From the NCBI GenBank assembly GCA_019058515.1, contig JAHPYY010000218.1:1-26914 (forward strand): 26,914 nt of DNA, written 5' to 3'. This document shows, piece by piece, positions 1 to 7,718 of this stretch. How positions within the stretch are numbered: position 1 is the first letter of the stretch; each line of letters opens with the position of its first letter. The notes under the pieces were generated by a model. That model made no database searches. It was not told the DNA's origin and saw nothing but the letters and a program-made list of their open reading frames with translations. The stretch comes from Promethearchaeota archaeon. GTDB taxonomy: Archaea > Asgardarchaeota > Lokiarchaeia > Sigynarchaeales > SOKP01. Made by a program: the position numbers and the translations under genes.

Positions 1-79
1 ATCTATTTTTTTTAAACACTAATCCGTCTACCGAGATTCATGAGCGTCTAGTGGGCTCGGATATGTGTATAAGAGACAT
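1..79. other. Illumina/Nextera P7 adapter read-through at contig end (not genomic)
   Basis: Bases 46-79 match the 34-nt Nextera read-2 adapter at 31 positions (differences at 50, 62 and 79). Bases 61-79 are the 19-bp Tn5 mosaic end. The eight bases before it (38-45, TCATGAGC) equal what I recall as the N714 i7 index in adapter orientation. Bases 32-37 (CGAGAT) are the 3' end of the P7 oligo, and 14-31 align to the rest of P7 only with several errors. Bases 6-13 are a T run, the complement of the poly-A that sequencers emit after running off an adapter. Errors increase leftwards, as expected for the low-quality tail of a read travelling right to left. Anything translated from this stretch is artefact. 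Confidence 0.95.
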
Positions 80-830
80 GATAAGAATTGACAACCTAAA
101 CAAAATATATCCCCAAAATCATGTCGGAATCCTTCAACTATCGCTTATAATTAAGACTGGGCAAGTTTTTGGGCTATTAGGTCCTAATGGAGCTGGAAAA
201 TCAACTTTAATTAAAATCCTTAAGGGAGTCTTTAAACCAACATCCGGAACATTCGCTATCAATAACATTTCCTACGACCCAAAAAAAGATAATAGAGATT
301 TGAAGCGTCAGACCGGTTATTTACCTGAAGAAAATCTACTACTGCCCTTTCTTAGTGTCCGCGAATACTTAAAAGTAATTGGAATTCTTTATGAAGTTGA
401 AACTAAAGAAATTAGACGCCGGGTAACTCAATTATTAAAATTATTTGATCTCTTTGAGTACCAAAACCAAGAAATTAATGCACTTTCAGAAGGTATGAAA
501 CAAAAAGTTCTTTGGATTGCAACCCTCATCCCTAATACTCCAGTAATACTTCTGGACGATCCACTTAGAGCTTTAGATGTTCACTCATTTGAATTGATAG
601 TTAGCCTCATTCGAAGATTAAAAGAACTCAGTAAAACTATTCTTTTGGCGACACATTACATATCACTAATTGAAAAAACGTGCGATAATGTAGCCTTTAT
701 TAAAGCAGGAAAAATCGTCGAAACTTGTTCAATAGAAAACGGTGACAACACTATTGACTTATATAATCGATATTTAAAACTTTTTCCGAATCCTACAAAT
801 CTAGATGATTTTAAACGAGTGGATTTATAA
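78..830 (+). CDS. ABC transporter ATP-binding protein (N-terminus uncertain)
   Basis: Cytoplasmic ATPase of an ABC-2-like transporter, about 250 aa counted from the ATG at 78. Visible motifs, numbered from that Met: Walker A GPNGAGKST about 35-43, a Q-loop-region motif TGYLPEE, signature LSEGMKQ about 136-142, Walker B VILLDD about 156-161, D-loop ALD, and switch histidine in ATHY (about 193). The catalytic glutamate after Walker B is Asp (LLDDP instead of LLDEP), and the signature is LSEGM rather than LSGGQ. An upstream in-frame GTG at 51 would add nine residues, but these are translated adapter. The ATG itself straddles the adapter junction, so the true start needs read support, although Met-Ile-Arg-Ile-Asp-Asn is a typical beginning for the family. 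The stop overlaps the permease start by one base, so the two are co-translated and probably form one transporter. Substrate unknown. Confidence 0.9.
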   Translation: MIRIDNLNKIYPQNHVGILQLSLIIKTGQVFGLLGPNGAGKSTLIKILKGVFKPTSGTFAINNISYDPKKDNRDLKRQTGYLPEENLLLPFLSVREYLKVIGILYEVETKEIRRRVTQLLKLFDLFEYQNQEINALSEGMKQKVLWIATLIPNTPVILLDDPLRALDVHSFELIVSLIRRLKELSKTILLATHYISLIEKTCDNVAFIKAGKIVETCSIENGDNTIDLYNRYLKLFPNPTNLDDFKRVDL

Positions 831-2488
831 TGTTCAAAACATATATTTTTCTAAAAAAAAAGTTTCTTGAAATTTTAGAAGCACAAAAGTTATTCTCATA
901 TTTTACAAAAACATCTCGTCAATCAAAGTTAAATAAGCAAAATATTAGCTTGAATCTACCTCGTGTATTTGGAGTAATTTTGGTTTTATTACTTCCCTTT
1001 TTATTTTCTATCCCACTTTGGTTAGGGATTATGATATTGGTCCCTCCTCTGTCGTATAGATTCCCATTGCGAGCATGGTTTGGTCCAGGTGAAAATATCG
1101 TTGCAATTGGTATTATCTTAATTTTTTGTATTTCGCTATATATTCGTTGGAATTTCACAAACGAACACTTTCATAAAAATAGGATAATTTCGTCTCTAAT
1201 CAGTAGTTCTCCATACTCACTTAAAAAAGCTAGTTTTGGAATTTTATTAAATACAATAATAATTGACTATTGGATTATAACAATAGTATTTGAGAGTTAC
1301 CTTTTTTATCATCTCATCCTTGGCATCCCTATAGATGTTTTTCATTTGATAATTTTAATATGTGTTGCACTTTTTCTCTCTATAAGTGGATCTTTCGTTG
1401 GTTTGGGACTTGGTATTGGAAATCGTGGTTCTAAAGCACAAAATGTGTTAAAACGACATTCTCTTCAATTACTAGTTTTCATTGTTGTTTATTCTGTATT
1501 CTTTTTAGCTCTAGGTATGATTTTAAAAAATCGATTCTTCTTTTATTTTACACCTTTGGGATGGGTTTCTCTAGAAATCTATTTCATTTTTGTTGGGTTA
1601 GATCCTCCCATTTTTTTTTTTCTTTTTTCTGCTATTTCGTTGATTATTTTTTTACTTCTTAGTATTACCTCTCTCAATCTGGGTGAACAAGAAAATTTCT
1701 ATCGAGTTTCAAGGAGTAAGACACCATCACTTTTCTATCTATTGCTACGAAGCTATTCTTGCTTATTTTTTCGAAGAGACACAAAAATTCTCGCAGAAAA
1801 CCTTTTCAAAGATGTGTGGAAAGGACGAAAAATTTTAAAATTTGTTCTTCCAGCGATAATTCTTAGTATCTTAATCTACTTCCTTTTGACATATCTGTTA
1901 AACCAACAGGATTTTTCAGCATTACTTTTATTTTTCGATACTTGGGTTCCTACATTCTCACTTTTGTTTAGTGTTGTCGCTGCACTAACACCACTGTTAG
2001 ACAATACTTTTTGTAGTTTACTTTTTAATTATCAGGACAATCGCTTTTATCTTTTTAAATCAACTCCAAAAGGGATTATTATTTTGGCAAAAATATATCT
2101 TATTTTTATTTTTCTTTGGCAAGTTCCATTCTACATCGTTTTATTCTTTCTGTTTCTGATATTAAACCCAATGTGGTCTATTTTTGACGCCTTGCCCTTT
2201 ATTTTAGGAATAGGGTTTTTTCTAACGAGTTTTATTTTTATGTTTAGGTCGTTCCGACCTCTATATCCAGTTGTTAGAAGATCTGGATCAATTTACGATA
2301 CTATTTTAGTCACATTCTTTAGAATTGTATCCATTTTTACACCTTCTATGTTAATTATAATTTTATTATATTCCTTCCTCCCTTCCGTTTTAGTTGGATG
2401 GATTTACTTCGGGATTTCTTCCTTGCTTACATTGATTTTTATCAAAATAGCGTTAAAAAGATTCAACGATATAGAGCAATTTAACTAA
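830..2488 (+). CDS. ABC transporter permease, polytopic membrane protein
   Basis: A 552-aa, very hydrophobic protein with about a dozen predicted membrane segments separated by short basic loops. Its ATG shares one base with the TAA of the ATPase gene, so it is almost certainly the membrane partner of that ATPase. No soluble binding protein or extracytoplasmic domain is visible, which suits an ABC-2 or lipid/drug-export permease better than an importer. An 11-T run at 1611-1621 encodes a Phe-rich stretch. The frame is intact through it, but it is a likely place for base-count errors. I cannot name the substrate or a subfamily, and homology to named permeases is inferred only from context and topology. 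Confidence 0.8.
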   Translation: MFKTYIFLKKKFLEILEAQKLFSYFTKTSRQSKLNKQNISLNLPRVFGVILVLLLPFLFSIPLWLGIMILVPPLSYRFPLRAWFGPGENIVAIGIILIFCISLYIRWNFTNEHFHKNRIISSLISSSPYSLKKASFGILLNTIIIDYWIITIVFESYLFYHLILGIPIDVFHLIILICVALFLSISGSFVGLGLGIGNRGSKAQNVLKRHSLQLLVFIVVYSVFFLALGMILKNRFFFYFTPLGWVSLEIYFIFVGLDPPIFFFLFSAISLIIFLLLSITSLNLGEQENFYRVSRSKTPSLFYLLLRSYSCLFFRRDTKILAENLFKDVWKGRKILKFVLPAIILSILIYFLLTYLLNQQDFSALLLFFDTWVPTFSLLFSVVAALTPLLDNTFCSLLFNYQDNRFYLFKSTPKGIIILAKIYLIFIFLWQVPFYIVLFFLFLILNPMWSIFDALPFILGIGFFLTSFIFMFRSFRPLYPVVRRSGSIYDTILVTFFRIVSIFTPSMLIIILLYSFLPSVLVGWIYFGISSLLTLIFIKIALKRFNDIEQFN

Positions 2489-2870
2489 ATTATAATTTTA
2501 CCATAAGATATCTAACAACTAAGTCTAAGGGTCGAAATTTGTGCTCTAAATCATTTATTTGCATTCGCAAAAGCTATCATAGCTTTAAAGATCAAATATA
2601 CTTGTAGTAGGAGAAAAGAGGGTAAATATTATGCAGAAGCTCTATTGATAGTTGACTCTCTTATGTTAATATTTTTACTCACTTTGATAGAGACAAAAGG
2701 AAAGTAAAATGAATTATTTTTTCCTATTTTTTATTTAATTTTTATTAAGTTAATTATCAACGATTTTTTTCCAATTCCGTAATTTTATATAGTATGAGTT
2801 AGACTATTTTTTTATAACAACTCAAGAAAAAGGATAACAAAGGGAAAAAAAAGGAGTTTTGTGGTAAAAA
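2489..2870. other. Intergenic stretch without a convincing gene
   Basis: About 380 AT-rich bases between the permease and the small RHH gene. A 58-codon open stretch at 2531-2707 (plus) lacks a plausible start codon near its beginning and any recognisable product, so it may be a decayed fragment. Short runs such as TATATAGTATG near 2787-2797 could be a promoter for the small downstream gene. Nothing else was recognised. Confidence 0.5.
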
Positions 2871-3035
2871 ATGGGGACCCAACAGGAGATGAATGTTGTG
2901 ATATCGTTTTCAAAAGAGGAAATAGAAAAGATTCGAGAAAGTTCAAGAATGAGAAACATGGCTGTGGAAGATTATGTCAGAATTTACGCTCTTTTGAACG
3001 CTAAACACTATACTACTTGTGTTTTCAACCAATAA
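2871..3035 (+). CDS. Small ribbon-helix-helix (CopG/Arc-like) DNA-binding protein
   Basis: A 54-aa ORF with ATG at 2871 and an AAGGAG ribosome-binding-like sequence at 2851-2856, a rather long spacing. The protein has the layout of a ribbon-helix-helix repressor: a short beta strand (MNVVISF, residues 7-13), then SKEEIEKIRESSRM as helix A, a turn at RNMA, and VEDYVRIYALLNA as helix B. The family binds DNA as a dimer, with the paired strands in the major groove. The gene stands alone between the ABC operon and the convergent minus-strand HypB/beta-helix pair, followed by a T-rich stretch. No toxin partner is adjacent, so a free-standing regulator is more likely than an antitoxin. The RHH call is from pattern only. 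Confidence 0.6.
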   Translation: MGTQQEMNVVISFSKEEIEKIRESSRMRNMAVEDYVRIYALLNAKHYTTCVFNQ

Positions 3036-3057
3036 CTTTCTCTACTTTTCTTTTTTA
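3036..3057 (+). terminator. T-rich putative archaeal terminator
   Basis: Directly after the RHH stop codon the plus strand is pyrimidine-rich and ends in a run of six T (CTTTTCTTTTTT), matching the oligo-T termination signals of archaeal RNA polymerase. No stem-loop is needed in this type. Confidence 0.4.
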
Positions 3058-3084
3058 ACAATCTTTAAGCTTAATTGAATAGAA

Positions 3085-3510
3085 TTAAAAACGAGTGATT
3101 TCTAAATCCTCGCGTTTCTCGGCAACGCCTTGAATAACGCTATTTTTAGCTGAAAAATGATTAAAGTTTAGTTGCGAATTTTCTGTTATCACGCAATTTT
3201 CGAACTTCATGTTGTCGCCAATATGTGCATTATCAAAGACGATTACATTAGATAATTCTGTAAAGTCCCCTATTTCTACATTTTCTCCTAAATACGTATT
3301 TGGTCCTAATAACACGTCATCTCCAATTGTTATGTTTTTCTGCAAATAGACGGGCTCGATAAAGGTTGGAAAATCACCTATGTATTTCTCAATGTGGCTC
3401 GCTTTTACATGCACCCTGAAGAACTCTTTAATCAAGTCAACAAATTCCGACGAGGTCGTGATTTGTCGTTTTAATACCTTTTCTAAGATACGATTTAAGC
3501 TCTCTTTCAT
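3085..3510 (-). CDS. Left-handed beta-helix (hexapeptide-repeat) protein
   Basis: A 141-aa protein. Residues 1-60 are a helical lead, followed from about residue 61 by degenerate hexapeptide repeats (IGDDVLLGPNTYLGENVEIG, then VIVFDNAHIGDNMKFENCVI). These form the LpxA/GlmU-type left-handed parallel beta-helix, usually trimeric. In larger enzymes this domain follows a nucleotidyltransferase domain. Here it stands alone, so it may be an acyltransferase-like remnant, a sugar-nucleotide regulatory domain or a structural trimer. No catalytic His typical of the acetyltransferases is evident. It lies 27 nt downstream of the HypB-like GTPase on the same strand, suggesting co-transcription, though I know of no functional link. 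Ends in TAA. Confidence 0.75.
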   Translation of the reverse strand: MKESLNRILEKVLKRQITTSSEFVDLIKEFFRVHVKASHIEKYIGDFPTFIEPVYLQKNITIGDDVLLGPNTYLGENVEIGDFTELSNVIVFDNAHIGDNMKFENCVITENSQLNFNHFSAKNSVIQGVAEKREDLEITRF

Positions 3511-3537
3511 GGATATCTATCTCACAATGAATAAAAT

Positions 3538-4260
3538 TTATCCTCCTAAACCAAGTTCTTTAATTAATAGGTCAATATTTTGCCCCGTGGTGGTACTCGT
3601 TGTAATAACTTTAATGGAAGGATTTATTGTTATCGCATCGTTTATCATTCTTTCTACATTGGTACCTAGCCTCTCCGCTAAATCGATTTTGTTAATAATA
3701 GCTATTTCCGACATTTTAAACAGCATTGGGTGTTTTTCAATAACCCACTCCCCTTCCGTCACCGAAACTACGGTTATTCGCTTGTCAGCTCCTAGCAAAA
3801 ATTCCGAGGGACAGATCAAATTTCCCACGTTTTCGATAAATACGCAATCGTAGTTAGACAGATCCTTGTTCTTTACTATTTGGTTAATGTGGTAAGCGTT
3901 GAGCGCGCACTCCCTTCCTGTGTTAATTTGAACGGTTTCAGCGTTGTGTTTTTCGATGCGGTCTGCATCGACTCTCGTTGTTATATCTCCGCAAATTACT
4001 AATACGCGATATTTTGACGAAACGCGGTCAAGTATTTGCTCGATCAGCGCGGTCTTTCCCGCTCCTATCGCCCCTACGACATCGAACGACTTTATGGAGT
4101 GAGTTTTAAAGTCTTGATTGACTTTCAACGCGATTTGTTCGTTGTCTTTCTCAATTTTCTTTTTAGTCTCTATCACCGCCACTCGATTCTCTTCGGTGGC
4201 TAGATTGGTGCTTTCTAATTCTTGTATACGTTTGAATCCTTCCTCGTTATCTTCAGTCAT
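3538..4260 (-). CDS. hypB: HypB-like SIMIBI-class GTPase (nickel insertion family)
   Basis: A 240-aa GTPase of the HypB/UreG group, which loads nickel into [NiFe]-hydrogenase in the cytoplasm. An N-terminal helical segment (about 1-55) precedes the P-loop GAIGAGKT (63-70). Then follow GDITTRVDADR (91-101), the HypB hallmark QINTGRECALNA (111-122), ENVGNLICP (143-151) and NKID (190-193). HypB proteins coordinate metal at the dimer interface with a Cys-His pair plus a second Cys. Here Cys118 and Cys150 are present, but the His after Cys118 is Ala. No hydrogenase, HypA or other hyp gene is in the window. It could be a genuine HypB acting in trans or a paralogue with another metal target. First gene of a two-gene minus-strand unit. 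Confidence 0.85.
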   Translation of the reverse strand: MTEDNEEGFKRIQELESTNLATEENRVAVIETKKKIEKDNEQIALKVNQDFKTHSIKSFDVVGAIGAGKTALIEQILDRVSSKYRVLVICGDITTRVDADRIEKHNAETVQINTGRECALNAYHINQIVKNKDLSNYDCVFIENVGNLICPSEFLLGADKRITVVSVTEGEWVIEKHPMLFKMSEIAIINKIDLAERLGTNVERMINDAITINPSIKVITTSTTTGQNIDLLIKELGLGG

Positions 4261-4385
4261 AAAATAACTACACCTATTAGTTCAAGAATGTGAATTTAGA
4301 ATAGTTTTAGTATTTTGCGAATTAATTAAATATAACTGAACTATAACGGGTTCGCAATTGTATAAATAAGAACAGGAGCAATACC

Positions 4386-5027
4386 ATGAAACTCTATTGG
4401 AACGCCAGATTTTCGGGAGAATTTCAAATTTGGGGCGTACAACCGAGTCAAACCTGCGAAATCGCAGAGGGATTATTCAAACTACATGATGTACAGAAAC
4501 TTTTAGTTCCGGGATCAGGATACGGGAGAAATTCGAAGTTTTTCTCTAGCCTCGGATACCAGGTATTAGGAATTGAAGTATCGGATGTTGCTTTCGATCA
4601 GGCTCGTGTTTTTGACCAAAATTCTCAATTTATCAACGCTTCCATCCTTGATGTGGAATTAGAAGAGAACAATTTTGACGCTATATATTGCTTTAATATG
4701 TTGCATCTTTTCCTTCAGAATCATCGTAAAGACATCGTGGATAAATTCCATTCTTGGTTAAAGCTTGGAGGGGTAGTGTTTAGTGTGGTTTTTTCCGAAA
4801 AGGAACAATCGTTCGGAAAAGGAGTGGTTGTAGAAGATAATACCTACGAGAGCAAACCCGGAAGACCGACTCATTACTTTACCGAAGAAGATTTGAAGGA
4901 TCATTTTAAGCGATTTAAAATACTGGATAGTGGGTTGGTTCAAGAAGAGGAGAATCACGGACAATTAGGTAAGCATACTCACAACTTAAGGTACATCTTT
5001 GCTAAGAAAGATTCCTCAGATGATTGA
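4386..5027 (+). CDS. Class I SAM-dependent methyltransferase
   Basis: A 213-aa Rossmann-fold methyltransferase. Motif I is LLVPGSGYGRNS (39-50), the acidic ribose-binding residue is in LGIEVSD (61-67), and motif IV is FDAIYCFNMLHLF (97-109). The beginning (YWNARFSGEFQIWGVQPS) resembles thiopurine-methyltransferase/tellurite-resistance-like proteins, where an aromatic-rich N-terminus caps the SAM site. AGGAG at 4374-4378 sits 7 nt before the ATG and supports this start. It is divergent from the HypB gene and is followed 96 nt later by the VOC-fold gene. Substrate unknown; a small-molecule target is more likely than RNA or protein, but that is inference. Confidence 0.85.
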   Translation: MKLYWNARFSGEFQIWGVQPSQTCEIAEGLFKLHDVQKLLVPGSGYGRNSKFFSSLGYQVLGIEVSDVAFDQARVFDQNSQFINASILDVELEENNFDAIYCFNMLHLFLQNHRKDIVDKFHSWLKLGGVVFSVVFSEKEQSFGKGVVVEDNTYESKPGRPTHYFTEEDLKDHFKRFKILDSGLVQEEENHGQLGKHTHNLRYIFAKKDSSDD

Positions 5028-5123
5028 ACTGATGTTTGTTAGATCAAATTTATGGGAGTAAGAAGATTTATTAAGAACAAAATGATAGTGTGATTCAAAC
5101 AAACAATTCAATGTTGAGAGCTT

Positions 5124-5594
5124 ATGGCTGAAATACCAAAATTTGATTTGGGTAATTTAAAGATCGAGCAACTAAGTTTTGTGTATAAAGATATCACCAA
5201 GCAAGCGAAAGTAATGGAGGAGATTTACGGCATACCGAAATTCGCTGTAATGACCAATATGAGCCATCCATGTACCTTTCGAGGGAAGGACGTGGAAGTG
5301 GTTTTAGACTTTGCCTTTAGTCGGTTGTTTAATGTTCAAATTGAGTTGCAGCAGTGGAAATCGGGAGATAGTGTGTTCAAAGAGTTTTTAGACCAAGGTA
5401 AGGAGGGACTTCACAGCGTAGGACTTTACGTAGATGATCTACAATTACATATAGACGAGTTTAAAAAAAAAGGAATAGAAGTTATTCAGACGGGTCAAAT
5501 TGGAAAACAATGGTTCGCGTACTTTGATACGGTTGATACATTCGGAATTCTGTTAGAGTTTCAACAGACCGTAAAACGGAGAAGGAAAAAATAG
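5124..5594 (+). CDS. VOC superfamily (glyoxalase/epimerase-like) metalloprotein
   Basis: A 156-aa protein with the paired beta-alpha-beta-beta-beta modules of the vicinal oxygen chelate fold, closest in look to glyoxalase or methylmalonyl-CoA-epimerase-like proteins. Candidate metal ligands lie in the expected places: Gln16 (IEQLSF), Glu74 (VQIELQQW), His97 (GLHSVGLYV) and Glu145 (GILLEFQ). The C-terminus ends in a basic KRRRKK tail, followed by a TAG stop. It lies downstream of the methyltransferase on the same strand and converges on the KDSR-like gene. The exact reaction cannot be read from sequence. Epimerase, lyase or dioxygenase roles all occur in this fold. Confidence 0.8.
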   Translation: MAEIPKFDLGNLKIEQLSFVYKDITKQAKVMEEIYGIPKFAVMTNMSHPCTFRGKDVEVVLDFAFSRLFNVQIELQQWKSGDSVFKEFLDQGKEGLHSVGLYVDDLQLHIDEFKKKGIEVIQTGQIGKQWFAYFDTVDTFGILLEFQQTVKRRRKK

Positions 5595-5631
5595 CAGATT
5601 TTAATAGCTAATTCGAGTTTTCAAGTAATAA

Positions 5632-5649
5632 AAATTAAAAAAAAACAAA
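5632..5649 (-). terminator. Oligo-T run after the KDSR-like gene (minus strand)
   Basis: The plus-strand A runs at 5630-5633 and 5637-5645 read as T runs on the minus strand immediately beyond the TAA of the minus-strand SDR gene, a typical archaeal termination signal between convergent genes. Confidence 0.35.
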
Positions 5650-6528
5650 TTATATTTTTCTCTTTGTTTTCCTTCTAGCTCTTTTGTAAAGACTATCCAC
5701 CACCCCTCGTAATTGATTGGGATCGGATCTCATATCATTTATCTGGATAGCTGCTTCGCGCGTCAAGATTTCAAAGTCGTTTTTGAGAATTCCTCGGAGA
5801 AATACATCTGCAACCTCGCTTGCCTCAAGTATAGTACCCGAATCGGATATAATCTTGCATTCTTCCGGCTTTGTAATGTTTTCCCGCTCAAAAGCTGGGG
5901 TGTTTGTGTCCGTTGGAAACAGAACTGAAACTTTGATACCATACGGTAGTAATTCGTGCCTAAGACTTTCAGCCAGTCCAAATATTGCGTATTTGGTTGG
6001 AATATATGTAGCATAACCCATAATCGCAAAGAATCCCATCACTGAAGAGGTAAACGAAATATACCCTTGTTTGGCTTTCATATAATGAGGTAACATAATC
6101 AGAGCGGGAACTAGCTGTCCGTGATAGTTAAGATCCATGTTTTCTTTAAAATCCTTAAATGTCAAATCCTCTAAGTAACCAGTTATGGCAAATCCTACAA
6201 AATTGAACAAATAATCTGGTAGCCTGCGACGCGAGATAAGATCCTCGATTAAAGGTTTTAATTTATCCATATCTGAGGTATCACAGGAAAATGATTCAAC
6301 GAATTGAGAGTCATCCGAGGCTGTTTCTTTAAGCATACTTTCAGTTTCGCTTAACGCTTCAATTCCACGCGCTACAATGCAGACACTTCCTCCTAACTTC
6401 ACGAACAATTCGGCGGTGGCTTTACCAATTCCTTTTGAACCTCCACAGATCAGAGCAAATTTCCCTTTAAATGGGTTATCGACAAATAAATCTTGTTCTA
6501 ACTCTTGTTCCGCCATCTTGTAACACAT
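5650..6528 (-). CDS. SDR family reductase, 3-ketodihydrosphingosine reductase-like
   Basis: A 292-aa classical SDR. The NAD(P)-binding motif is GGSKGIG (29-35), NFVG (109-112) replaces the usual NNAG, the catalytic region has Ser161/162, and Tyr175-x3-Lys179 lies in TYIPTKYA. The block after the active site (GLAESLRHELLPYGIKVSV, then PTDTNTPAFERE and TKPEE) closely matches eukaryotic KDSR/TSC10, which reduces 3-ketosphinganine with NADPH in sphingolipid synthesis. Human KDSR is membrane-anchored. This protein has no clear membrane helix and ends in a strongly basic tail (RRKTKRKI). A TATA-like element about 26 nt upstream favours the first Met (6528) as a leaderless start, with Met5 as the alternative. 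No serine palmitoyltransferase is in the window, so the real substrate may be another long-chain 3-keto compound. Confidence 0.85.
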   Translation of the reverse strand: MCYKMAEQELEQDLFVDNPFKGKFALICGGSKGIGKATAELFVKLGGSVCIVARGIEALSETESMLKETASDDSQFVESFSCDTSDMDKLKPLIEDLISRRRLPDYLFNFVGFAITGYLEDLTFKDFKENMDLNYHGQLVPALIMLPHYMKAKQGYISFTSSVMGFFAIMGYATYIPTKYAIFGLAESLRHELLPYGIKVSVLFPTDTNTPAFERENITKPEECKIISDSGTILEASEVADVFLRGILKNDFEILTREAAIQINDMRSDPNQLRGVVDSLYKRARRKTKRKI

Positions 6529-6630
6529 TAATACAAAAATTTTTGATTTAATATACTTTCGATTAATTGTGTTATATAATTATGTTTTTTTGACTTAATT
6601 ACAAATACAAATACCAAGATTGAGAATAAC
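6529..6630. promoter_or_regulatory. Divergent promoter region, KDSR-like SDR / threonine aldolase
   Basis: On the minus strand, AGTATATTAAA (6549-6559) lies about 26 nt before the ATG at 6528, the spacing of a leaderless archaeal promoter. On the plus strand, TTATATAAT (6572-6580) lies about 50 nt before the ATG at 6631, implying a leader of roughly 25-30 nt. Both are read by eye. Confidence 0.5.
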
Positions 6631-7683
6631 ATGAAAGATATTATAGACCTTCGCTCTGATACGGTAACTAAGCCTTCCCCCGAAATGTGGGCTGCACTCA
6701 GAGCTTTAGCCAACGAAGATTTAGGCGACGATTTCTACAAAGAAGACCCGACGGTTATTAAATTGCAGAAGAAAGCCGCAGAAATTATGGGTAAAGAAGC
6801 TGCGTTATTAGTTACCACCGGTTCCCAAGCTAATCTTGTGTCGATTTTAGCCAATACGACACCGGGCGATGAAATCCTACTCGAGGAATATAGTCATATC
6901 TATCAATTCGAAAAGGAAAGCGTAAAGAGAATCGCGGGATTAACAATGAATCCTTTTACCTCTTCCAAAGGAATTCCCGATTTATCCAAACTACAAGAAA
7001 CTATTAATAACCTAAAAACATCTCGCAATAATACTTTAACATTAATGGGAATCGAAAACACGCACAACCTCCACGGAGGAACAGTCATCTCCCCGGAAAT
7101 TCTTCGCTCAATAAGTAATTTCTCCCATGATAACAACATCTCTTTACATTTAGACGGAGCAAGGATTTTCAACGCTGCCGTTACATTAAAAGAAGAAGCT
7201 AAGAAATTCGTTAAATACGCAGATAGCGTCATGTTCTGCCTTTCTAAAGGGCTATCATGTCCAATAGGTTCCATTGTAGTCGGAACTAACGAATTTATAG
7301 AGAAAGCACGAGAGTTTCGTAAAATGCTCGGAGGGGGTTGGCGTCAAGCAGGTATTATTGCTTGTATGGGCTTAGAAGCATTAAAACCTAATTGGATTAA
7401 TAGACTTGAGGAAGATCACGAGAATGCGAAGTTATTTGCCCAAATAGTTTCTGATTTGCAATTGAATCTTAAAGTAACCCAACCAGAAACTAATATTGTA
7501 TTTGTAGAATTTCCACGTAATACTAATATTGAGAGTTTATTGAAGTCTTTGAGGGAAAATGGGGTTATAGCAAGCTCTTTCGAAGCAAAGCTCAGGTTCG
7601 TAACGCATTACGGAATTACAAGCGAACATATTGAAGATGCGACTGAGATTATCGATCCAATTTTTAAGAATTATTTACCCTAA
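6631..7683 (+). CDS. ltaE: Low-specificity L-threonine aldolase
   Basis: A 350-aa PLP fold-type I enzyme that cleaves L-threonine/allo-threonine to glycine and acetaldehyde, in the cytoplasm. It begins with the family signature DLRSDTVTKPSPEM (6-19), followed by GDDFYKEDPTV (32-42), the phosphate-contacting TGSQAN (63-68) and the PLP-stacking His89 (YSHIY). DGAR (175-178) holds the pyridine-nitrogen Asp, and the Schiff-base lysine is Lys206 in CLSKGLSCPIG. Length is normal for the family. It is divergent from the KDSR-like SDR and convergent with a second SDR. The acetaldehyde it releases is a conceivable substrate for the aldehyde:ferredoxin oxidoreductase further right, but there is no operon link. 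Confidence 0.92.
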   Translation: MKDIIDLRSDTVTKPSPEMWAALRALANEDLGDDFYKEDPTVIKLQKKAAEIMGKEAALLVTTGSQANLVSILANTTPGDEILLEEYSHIYQFEKESVKRIAGLTMNPFTSSKGIPDLSKLQETINNLKTSRNNTLTLMGIENTHNLHGGTVISPEILRSISNFSHDNNISLHLDGARIFNAAVTLKEEAKKFVKYADSVMFCLSKGLSCPIGSIVVGTNEFIEKAREFRKMLGGGWRQAGIIACMGLEALKPNWINRLEEDHENAKLFAQIVSDLQLNLKVTQPETNIVFVEFPRNTNIESLLKSLRENGVIASSFEAKLRFVTHYGITSEHIEDATEIIDPIFKNYLP

Positions 7684-7718
7684 TTAATCCCACCGATAAG
7701 AAAAAATATAAAAAAAAG

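Noticed and set aside
51..77. N-terminal extension of the ABC ATPase from a GTG at 51
   Set aside because: The nine extra residues are translated Nextera adapter sequence.
1611..1621. 11-T run in the permease as a frameshift site
   Set aside because: The reading frame stays open and hydrophobic on both sides, so no frameshift is needed; only noted as error-prone.
2531..2707. 58-codon open stretch in the intergenic region
   Set aside because: No plausible start codon near the beginning, no ribosome-binding signal and no recognisable product; possibly a decayed fragment.
3380..3853. 157-aa plus-strand ORF across the HypB/beta-helix genes
   Set aside because: It is the antisense shadow of two well-supported minus-strand genes and has no coherent motif.
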